Source: an uncultured Sphingopyxis sp. (lineage in GTDB: Bacteria; Pseudomonadota; Alphaproteobacteria; Sphingomonadales; Sphingomonadaceae). Taken from it: a DNA stretch of 64,000 bases. The stretch covers positions 3,038,001-3,102,000 of the forward strand of contig NZ_LT598653.1 in NCBI RefSeq assembly GCF_900078365.1. Reading direction: 5' to 3'. The position numbers and the translations under genes were made by a program. Under the pieces are notes generated by a model. The model worked only from the letters and a program-made list of their open reading frames with translations. It was not told where the DNA came from and made no database searches. Below, in pieces: positions 58,595 to 64,000 of this stretch. The first letter of the stretch is position 1, and the number at the start of each line of letters is the position of its first letter.

Positions 58595-60875
58595 CCTCTC
58601 TGGCGCCCCTCCGCCAGAATAGGGTGTCCATCGCGCGGTAGGCAAGGTGGAATGCCAGCGTCGATTCGGCGCCGACGTTCAGATTGACCCCCCGCGGGGT
58701 CAGCCCGTCGCAGCATCGTCCCGTTTCGATGCTGGCGATCGCGACCGCACGGTCGTTGTCGCCGAGAAACCATCGCCAGGCGGCCTCGGCACGATCGCGC
58801 CACGCCGCGGCGCCGGTCGCCCGATAGGCGGCCGCGCAGGCGTCGATCGTCGCCCAGGCTTCGAGCGGCTGCTGATCGAACGGCAGATTGTCATGGTCCC
58901 GGCCAAAGCCTTCCGACCCTATCGGGCGAAAACGGCCGCCACTCGCCGCCTGCCGTTCACAAAGCCAGTCGAGCTTTTGCAGCCCCGCCCGATGCCATTC
59001 ATCGACGCCAAGGCCCCCGCCCGCGACGATCAGCGCCTGCGGGAGCCGCGCATTGTCATAGGTCAGAACGGGCTCGAACCAGGCCCAATCGGCGTCATCG
59101 TCGCTCTGGAGGCCGGCGAGCAAGGTCCCGCCCCGCTGCATGAGCGCGTGCGCGGCCTCGTCCCTGGGGAACCGCCCCAGGAGTTCGCCGGCCCCCAGTG
59201 TGGCGAAGGCGACGGCGCGCGGGCTCCGGACTTTTCCAAAACCGCGCGCGGCCTTGTGGAACCATCCGGCGGCCCAGCGCGCGAGTTCGTTCGACTGTAC
59301 ATGCGCCGCGCAATGCCCCAGCGCCCAGATCGCCCGCCCGTTGCTGTCGTCCGACCCGCGAGCCTCGAGCCAGCGGCGATCATAGCCCATGAAATTGCGG
59401 AACGCCGCTTCCTCGTCGTTCCACGCGTGCTGGATGAAGCTCGCGAACCGCAGCATCTGCGCGTCGACGGCGGGCGCCGCCGGCAACCCGGCGAACAGCA
59501 TCAGCGCGCGCGCATTGTCGTCGAGGCAATAGCCGTGCGCACGATCGGGGACGCTGCCGCATCCGTGCTGCAATATCCCCACATCGTCGCACAGCGCCCA
59601 AACTCCCGCGAGCGCGGGCGCCGTCCGATCGGCCGGCACCGACAGGCTGTGAAATGCGACTTCGTCGATCGCCGCCGCGCTCTGGCGGATGATATGCGGC
59701 CACGCCGTCCGGCGGCCGCGCCGATAGGCGCGCGCCTGCAAGGCGCGCCGGCCCTCGTGCGATGCCAGCAGATCGAGCACCGCACCGGCGATCGCCGCGC
59801 TGTCGTTTTCGGGCACGAGCACACCCACGTCACCGGCGAGCAATTCGCGCGCATGGATGAACGGCGTCGACACGACCGCGCGGCCGAGCGCAACGGCGTA
59901 GGCCAAAGTGCCGGACGTGACCTGCGCAAGGTTCGGATAGGGCGCAAGATAGATGTCGCACAGCTCGATCTGGTCGAGCAGTTCCTCGGTGTCGAGAAAG
60001 CGATTATCCCATGCGAGATTGGCGCCGACGCCGAGTTCCGCCGCGAGTGCCTTGAGACTTTCGCGATACTGCTCGCCTTCGGCTGCCAGCAGGTTCGGAT
60101 GCGTCGCGCCGACGACCCGGTACAGGACGTCGGGATAGCGGGCGGTGATCGCCGGAAGCGCGCGGATCGCGATCTCCAGTCCCTTCCCCGGCCCCAGCAG
60201 ACCGAAAGTCGAAAGAATCGGGCGGTCAACCAGGCCAAGCGAGGCGCGAAGCGGCGAATGCGCGACGAAGGTGCGATCGGGCGTGCCATGCTCGATCGTC
60301 ACGACATCCGAAGGCCGCGCGCCGTAGAGGGCGATCAGCGCGCTTCGCCCGAATTCGCTCATGACGATCAGGCGCGACGCGCGCTGGACGATCCGCTCCA
60401 TCACGCGGCGCTGCGCCGTGTCCGGCTCGGCCAGAACGGTGTGCAGGGTGACCACGAGCGGCGCGGCGACGCGATCGATCAGATCGAGGACCATCCCGCC
60501 CGCGGCGCCGCCGAAAATACCGAACTCGTGCTGGAGCCAGACCACTTCGGCTCCGCTCGCATTGATCGCCGCCGCCGCGGCCCGATAGGAATCCGGATCG
60601 TCAGCCTCGATTTCCCTCGTGATGGCGGGGTCGCCGAGCTGCGCGGGATCGGCGCGCATCGCATAGACGTCGATGGCCGTCTCGGGGTATTCGCGGCGCA
60701 AATGATCGTGGACATCGGCGGTATAGGTGGCGATCCCGCACCGGCGCGGCCGGAAACAGCCGATCAGCGCGACACGCCCCACACGGCTCTTTGCAGTGCG
60801 CTCCAATGCGGATGTTATCTCGTCGGCGTCTTCCGGAAAACGCGGAACGAACCTGTCTTCGCCATCATATTTCAT
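58560..60875 (-). CDS. GT4-type glycosyltransferase fused to an alpha/alpha-barrel domain
   Basis: A 771-residue cytoplasmic protein. Residues 30-400 form a GT-B glycosyltransferase of group 1/GT4: IGCFRPRRCGIATYT, VWLQHEFGIFGGAAGG, LIVMSEFGRSAL, ILSTFGLLGPGKGLE, LAPYPNLAQVTSGTLAYAVA. Residues 430-765 look like an (alpha/alpha)6 toroid (HGYCLDDNARALMLF, DSNGRAIWALGHCAAH, YDNARLPQALIVAGG, PFDQQPLEAWATIDACAAAY), as in glycosidase-like or lyase-like domains. Partnered GH130 suggests a beta-mannoside or related oligosaccharide. The ATG at 60875 has GAGGTC upstream. Confidence 0.88.
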   Translation of the reverse strand: MKYDGEDRFVPRFPEDADEITSALERTAKSRVGRVALIGCFRPRRCGIATYTADVHDHLRREYPETAIDVYAMRADPAQLGDPAITREIEADDPDSYRAAAAAINASGAEVVWLQHEFGIFGGAAGGMVLDLIDRVAAPLVVTLHTVLAEPDTAQRRVMERIVQRASRLIVMSEFGRSALIALYGARPSDVVTIEHGTPDRTFVAHSPLRASLGLVDRPILSTFGLLGPGKGLEIAIRALPAITARYPDVLYRVVGATHPNLLAAEGEQYRESLKALAAELGVGANLAWDNRFLDTEELLDQIELCDIYLAPYPNLAQVTSGTLAYAVALGRAVVSTPFIHARELLAGDVGVLVPENDSAAIAGAVLDLLASHEGRRALQARAYRRGRRTAWPHIIRQSAAAIDEVAFHSLSVPADRTAPALAGVWALCDDVGILQHGCGSVPDRAHGYCLDDNARALMLFAGLPAAPAVDAQMLRFASFIQHAWNDEEAAFRNFMGYDRRWLEARGSDDSNGRAIWALGHCAAHVQSNELARWAAGWFHKAARGFGKVRSPRAVAFATLGAGELLGRFPRDEAAHALMQRGGTLLAGLQSDDDADWAWFEPVLTYDNARLPQALIVAGGGLGVDEWHRAGLQKLDWLCERQAASGGRFRPIGSEGFGRDHDNLPFDQQPLEAWATIDACAAAYRATGAAAWRDRAEAAWRWFLGDNDRAVAIASIETGRCCDGLTPRGVNLNVGAESTLAFHLAYRAMDTLFWRRGAREDAGLAHAELQT

Positions 60876-60918
60876 GTTCGACCTCGCTTCGCCTTGTCCC
60901 CTCCACCGGCGGGCATGT

Positions 60919-61278
60919 TCAGCGGCTGCCCCCCACCGGCGCATCGGCGCCCGTGCGGGGACCACGATCCGTCGGCGAAGGCGCCGCACCGCCGCCGCCT
61001 TGCGGGTCGGAATCATAATCTTCGGGATTGCCCCGCCCGCCTGCGCCCGCACCGCTTCCGGTCGCCGGCCCGCTTCCCGTTCCGGCCCGCGCGCCGCGAT
61101 TGGCAGCGGCATTGCCCGCTATCCGATCTTCGCGCGGATAATCCTCGGGCCTGACGGTGCCGACATTCTCGCGATTCTCGACCTTTTCGGGTGGCAGCGA
61201 TCCGGGCGTCTTGATATTCTTGTCGGTGGCTTCGGGGCGCGCGTCGCCGAGCGGGCCGCGCGGAACATTGTCGCTCAT
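60919..61278 (-). CDS. Gly/Pro/Asp-rich small hypothetical protein
   Basis: A 119-residue disordered protein (NVPRGPLGDARPEATDKNIK; GARAGTGSGPATGSGAGAGG). No domain recognised. It starts two bases after the DUF4142 stop and ends 43 bases before the GT4 gene, placing it inside that operon. The TTG at 61284 is an alternative start. Confidence 0.7.
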   Translation of the reverse strand: MSDNVPRGPLGDARPEATDKNIKTPGSLPPEKVENRENVGTVRPEDYPREDRIAGNAAANRGARAGTGSGPATGSGAGAGGRGNPEDYDSDPQGGGGAAPSPTDRGPRTGADAPVGGSR

Positions 61279-61280
61279 GG

Positions 61281-61871
61281 TCAACGTCCGGCCGCAAGCT
61301 TGTCGAGTTCGACGCGGTGCGCCTCAACCACGGGCACGATCTCGCCGGCCGCCTTCTTGAGCGCGTCGGTATCGCCGTTCGTCGCATAAGCGTTGTGCAG
61401 GGCGAGCGCGGCGTCGTGCGCGGTGCGCTGGTGCGCCAGATAGGTCGCATCGATTGCGGCCGCATCGGCCGCCTTGATCTCGTCGAGCATCTTCTGCTGA
61501 TCGGCGTCGAGTTTGGGCGGCGCAGCCGTAAGCCCCGCGGCGGTCGCGGCAGCCTTGATCTTCGCCGTCGACTGGCCGTGCTGATCGATCATCATCTGTG
61601 CGAATGCCTTGACGTCGGCCTTGTCCGATTTGGCGAGCAACGCCTTCGACGATTCGATCTCCCAAAGATCGCCGGCACCGGCCTTGGCGATATAGCCCGC
61701 GGCGTCGGTGGGCGTCGCGGGCGTACCGGCGACCGACTCGTTATCGACGGGCGCAGCCATCGTGTCGGTCGGGACGGTGGCGCTGCCGTCCTCAGGCGGC
61801 GCGCTCGTATCGGCGTTTCCGCCGCATGCGCCAAGCAGCAGCACGGCGGTGATCAGACAGGCCTTTTTCAC
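61281..61871 (-). CDS. DUF4142 family lipoprotein
   Basis: A 196-residue lipoprotein: signal VKKACLITAVLLLGACG with lipobox, a Thr/Pro/Asp linker, then a ferritin-like four-helix DUF4142 domain. Segments of that domain are DLWEIESSKALLAKSDKADV, KAFAQMMIDQHGQSTAKIKA and ATYLAHQRTAHDAALALHNA. Such proteins are induced by stress and stationary phase in alphaproteobacteria; function unknown. The GTG at 61871 has GGGAG upstream. It is first in the operon with the Gly-rich protein, GT4 and GH130, behind a perfect EcfG-type promoter. Confidence 0.9.
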   Translation of the reverse strand: MKKACLITAVLLLGACGGNADTSAPPEDGSATVPTDTMAAPVDNESVAGTPATPTDAAGYIAKAGAGDLWEIESSKALLAKSDKADVKAFAQMMIDQHGQSTAKIKAAATAAGLTAAPPKLDADQQKMLDEIKAADAAAIDATYLAHQRTAHDAALALHNAYATNGDTDALKKAAGEIVPVVEAHRVELDKLAAGR

Positions 61872-61911
61872 GGGATTCTCCCTTGATTTCTGCCCCGACC
61901 CTCGCATCGAC

Positions 61912-61936
61912 AACGACATCGACCGGGCGAAGTTCC
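61912..61936 (-). promoter_or_regulatory. EcfG-type general stress promoter for the DUF4142-GT4-GH130 operon
   Basis: On the minus strand GGAAC (61936-61932), a 16-nt spacer and CGTT (61915-61912) match the GGAAC-N16-CGTT consensus exactly. It lies about 40 bases before the GTG start of the DUF4142 gene. Confidence 0.65.
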
Positions 61937-62066
61937 CCGCGCCGGGCCGTCCTCGTCGCAAAGCTTGATCTGTGATAATATTGGTCGAAAATTGCTTCTG
62001 CCGAACCACGGCGAGAGCAACCTCGGAGCGCTCTGCATCGTTGCCCGAACCGAAGTGGAGCAAGAG

Positions 62067-62321
62067 ATGCGAACAGGAAAGCTCGTAGCCGTCGCCGCGA
62101 TCGGCGCCGCGCTCTGGAAATATTTCAAGGCACCTCCGCAGGCGGCGAAAACCGATGATCACGCCGCCGCCTTCGCCGATGCCGAAACCCATCCCGAGAA
62201 TTTCGACCAGACCCGCTCGGCCGGCCCCGAAGCCATGCGCGACATGCCGCGGCGCGAATGGAACAAGGTCGATCAGGCGACCGATGAATCCTTTCCCGCC
62301 AGCGACCCGCCCGCCTATTGA
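62067..62321 (+). CDS. Small hypothetical protein (84 aa)
   Basis: One N-terminal hydrophobic segment (GKLVAVAAIGAALWKYF) is followed by an acidic tail with DMPRREWNKVDQATDESFPA and SDPPAY. The WxKVDQATDESFPASDPPAY ending recurs in many small alphaproteobacterial stress proteins, though no function is known. GGAG lies seven bases upstream of the ATG. Confidence 0.75.
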   Translation: MRTGKLVAVAAIGAALWKYFKAPPQAAKTDDHAAAFADAETHPENFDQTRSAGPEAMRDMPRREWNKVDQATDESFPASDPPAY

Positions 62322-62327
62322 ACGAGC

Positions 62328-62540
62328 ATGGCGATGACGACCTTCACCCTGCGCTATGCCGAGGACGGGCTCGGTCTTGAAAAGCGAGTTGAATTCGATG
62401 CCGGAAATCCGGCGCAGGCGCTGCTTATTGCGCAAGGCGAAGCGGAGGGCCGCTGGGCGGAGCTCAGCGCCGACGGCAAGACGATCTGCCGTCTCGGACG
62501 CGCCGGCACCCCCGCGGGCGATTATTGGGTGATCCTTTGA
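62328..62540 (+). CDS. Small hypothetical protein (70 aa)
   Basis: A beta-rich soluble protein (TFTLRYAEDGLGLEKRVEFD; AQALLIAQGEAEGRWAELSA; ICRLGRAGTPAGDYWVIL) six bases after the previous stop and likely cotranscribed. ATG 62334 is an alternative start. The family was not recognised, but composition is coding-like throughout. Confidence 0.7.
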   Translation: MAMTTFTLRYAEDGLGLEKRVEFDAGNPAQALLIAQGEAEGRWAELSADGKTICRLGRAGTPAGDYWVIL

Positions 62541-62593
62541 TTGCGGACGAACCGGCTCCGCAGTGACCGCCCCCGCGCACTCCTCCCCCCTTG

Positions 62594-62833
62594 TCAATCC
62601 GGACGATAGCGCCGACGCTCGGGATCGCGCTCGCAACGAAAGCGATCCTTGATCCGATCGTTGAAAAAAGCGCCCGCGGATGCCGCGTTGCACAAGCCAT
62701 CGAACAGCGCCTCGGGGACGTCGAAATAGAAATAGGAGCCGCTGTCCCGAAAGCGGATGCAGAGGATCGAAGCGTCCGCGTCGAACGCGGCGCGATCGAT
62801 CATCGACGACCGGTCGATCCGGCATGTGCGCAT
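62594..62833 (-). CDS. KTSC domain protein
   Basis: A 79-residue KTSC-type protein: SSMIDRAAFDADASILCIRF, SGSYFYFDVPEALFDGL and NAASAGAFFNDRIKDRF. These match the S.I....YD....L.V.F..G..Y.Y.DVP...Y..L..A.S.G..FN..I pattern. The domain is proposed to bind nucleic acid or to act as a small regulator; unproven. Confidence 0.88.
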   Translation of the reverse strand: MRTCRIDRSSMIDRAAFDADASILCIRFRDSGSYFYFDVPEALFDGLCNAASAGAFFNDRIKDRFRCERDPERRRYRPD

Positions 62834-62856
62834 CGGAGCGGCGGCTCCCGTGCCCG

Positions 62857-63351
62857 CTACATCGTCACGAGTTCGGCGGGCGGCAGCCCCGCCGTCTCCG
62901 CCCGACGCTTCAGCTCTTCCTTGCGCGCCAGCAACCGTTCGCCGAGCGCGTCGAGATCGACGCCCGCCGCGCGCGCCTGCTGGAACATATTGTCGTGCTG
63001 TTTCTCTTCTTCCTTCACATGATGCTTGATCTCTTCGGACAGCACGGTGACCTTTGCCTCGAAATATTCGTCGTCCGGACCCGATGCGACGATGTCGTTG
63101 ATCAGCAGCTTCGCGCCGTCATGCTCGACATAGGCCTCCTTCAGGAGGTCGTCGTCGATCATGCCCTTGAGCGCCGGGTAGAAGACCTCTTCCTCGATCT
63201 GGGCATGGATCTTGAGTTCGGTGCAGATGCGGTCGGCGATCTTCGCCTTGCGGTCGCTGCCGCTCGCCTTCTCGAATTCCTCGAACAGGGCTTCGACCGC
63301 ACGGTGGTCGGCGGCAAGGATGTGCGTCGCGTCGGTATCGCTGGATTTCAT
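62857..63351 (-). CDS. Hemerythrin HHE domain protein
   Basis: A 164-residue four-helix protein with diiron ligands in order: LAADHRAVEALFEEFE, LKIHAQIEEEVFYPAL, YVEHDGAKLL, and IKHHVKEEEKQHDNMF. Members bind O2, NO or iron and protect from oxidative stress. It lies among stress genes, 24 bases from the KTSC gene on the same strand. No EcfG-like promoter was found upstream; 63352-63531 shows no gene. Confidence 0.92.
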   Translation of the reverse strand: MKSSDTDATHILAADHRAVEALFEEFEKASGSDRKAKIADRICTELKIHAQIEEEVFYPALKGMIDDDLLKEAYVEHDGAKLLINDIVASGPDDEYFEAKVTVLSEEIKHHVKEEEKQHDNMFQQARAAGVDLDALGERLLARKEELKRRAETAGLPPAELVTM

Positions 63352-63531
63352 TGCAGTCCCTTTCCTGTGCCCCCATGCGATTTAAATGAATATCTTCCCC
63401 CGGAAGTTGCAGACATCCGGCGCGGCAAGACAGCAAATCGCGAAAATAGTGGGTGAAATTAATCCAGGTTATGACGGTCCTTTTTCCGGCCGATGATCGC
63501 CGCCGCGCCGTGAACCGCGGCCGCGGCTCCG

Positions 63532-63753
63532 CTATTCGATCACCACCCGAATCGCGAAGCATGGGCTGCCGGCTTCGTCGACCACGTCGATACGAAGGCC
63601 ATTATCCTGCATCACCATCTCGGGATCGTCGCTGAGCAGATTTCCGCCATAGCGAACCGCCTCGCGCCGCGCGGCATAGAGGTCGGGAAGGTCCATCCCG
63701 GCGTCGTCGACATGCGGCGACCCGTTGGTCGTGTTGAAGTAATAATGGGGCAT
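63532..63753 (-). CDS. DUF6894 family protein
   Basis: A 73-residue protein with the DUF6894 pattern: PHYYFNTTNGSPHVDDAGMD, LPDLYAARREAVRYGGNLLS and IDVVDEAGSPCFAIRVVIE. Function unknown; very common in sphingomonads and rhizobia near stress genes. GGGAG lies nine bases before ATG 63753; a longer frame to 63792 is not needed. Confidence 0.88.
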   Translation of the reverse strand: MPHYYFNTTNGSPHVDDAGMDLPDLYAARREAVRYGGNLLSDDPEMVMQDNGLRIDVVDEAGSPCFAIRVVIE

Positions 63754-63788
63754 TGAAATACTCCCGGCTTGTTGCGCGGACCGCCCGT

Positions 63789-64000
63789 TCAAACCCGCGA
63801 GATATTGTTTCGATGCAGATAAGCCGACGAAAAGCTTGAAATTTTGGCGAGGTTCGAAAAATGCAGGATCGTCAGCGATCGCGACGGCCGGCCGATCGCT
63901 CCCATTTTTTCGAGCTGCCGGATCATCCGGTTCACATGCACCGGCGTCAGGCCAAGCAGGTCGGCGAGTTGCTCCTGCGTCAGCGGCACCTCGAAATTCG
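63789..64000 (-). CDS. Crp/Fnr family regulator (paralog 3), N-terminus beyond window
   Basis: Only the C-terminal 70 residues are inside the window: PLTQEQLADLLGLTPVHVNR, the recognition helix with MIRQLEKMGAIGR, and the tail HFSNLAKISSFSSAYLHRNN. The tail matches the F..LA.I..F...YLH ending of the two other Crp/Fnr proteins here. Ligand-binding region not visible. Confidence 0.88.
   Translation of the reverse strand, partial: NFEVPLTQEQLADLLGLTPVHVNRMIRQLEKMGAIGRPSRSLTILHFSNLAKISSFSSAYLHRNNISRV

Noticed and set aside
1..64000. CRISPR arrays, rRNA operons, complete insertion sequences or prophage genes
   Set aside because: No regular spaced repeats, no rRNA-like sequence, and no transposase, integrase or phage structural genes were recognised anywhere in the window.

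Overview
The window looks like chromosome of a high-GC alphaproteobacterium of the Sphingomonadaceae, most like Sphingopyxis. The signs are large TonB-dependent receptors of the Xanthomonas/Caulobacter type, sphingomonad small-protein families (DUF6961, DUF6894, DUF3175, KTSC), possible EcfG-type promoters and strongly GC-biased third codon positions. The genus is an inference; no rRNA or tRNA gene is present to anchor it.

Layout. (1) 1-4460: a truncated sulfatase, an SDR/enoyl-CoA hydratase pair behind a 16-bp palindromic operator, and a CPA2 cation/proton antiporter with an RCK domain. (2) 4592-26835: a mannan/high-mannose-glycan utilization locus. It has four GH92 enzymes, GH125, GH43-like and GH2 enzymes, a 999-residue TonB-dependent receptor, manA, a sugar-porter MFS protein, a ROK repressor and a ROK sugar kinase gene broken by a 68-bp palindrome-containing duplication. 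Sugar would be trimmed outside or in the periplasm, imported, phosphorylated and isomerized to fructose-6-phosphate. Two GH92 proteins carry Gln where the usual general-acid Glu sits, which suggests phosphomannan-type substrates. (3) 26976-30302: a DUF885 peptidase-like protein and a divergent exported amidohydrolase.

(4) 30303-41290: an accessory region. It begins at a 19-bp sequence resembling the 3' end of a tRNA(Gln), repeated exactly 6.3 kb later. Between the copies lie a YdeI-like gene, an ArsR-family remnant and a lipid-linked-sugar cassette (SMR-like protein, GT-C glycosyltransferase, HAD-UbiA fusion, large membrane protein). Beyond the second copy are an HsdM-like remnant, a frameshifted three-gene cassette with an MbcA/ParS-like C-terminal protein, a frameshifted coiled-coil gene, small hypothetical genes and sodC. 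(5) 41564-50292: a catabolic cluster (carboxylesterase, SDR, TonB receptor, FAD-linked oxidase, MFS, AraC and GntR regulators). Four copies of a 15-bp imperfect palindrome sit in its two internal regulatory gaps, and a 23-bp exact repeat lies just outside each end.

(6) 50639-64000: a stress and envelope region. It includes a flavodoxin-like reductase, three Crp/Fnr regulators (one cut by the window edge), an isoaspartyl methyltransferase fused to an erythromycin-esterase domain, PRC-barrel, CinA-like, KTSC, DUF3175, hemerythrin and DUF6894 proteins. An operon here carries a DUF4142 lipoprotein, a Gly-rich protein, a GT4 fusion and a GH130 protein. Several genes sit behind GGAAC-N16-CGTT-like promoters, so this is probably a general-stress (EcfG) regulon segment, with the GT4/GH130 pair as its least understood part.
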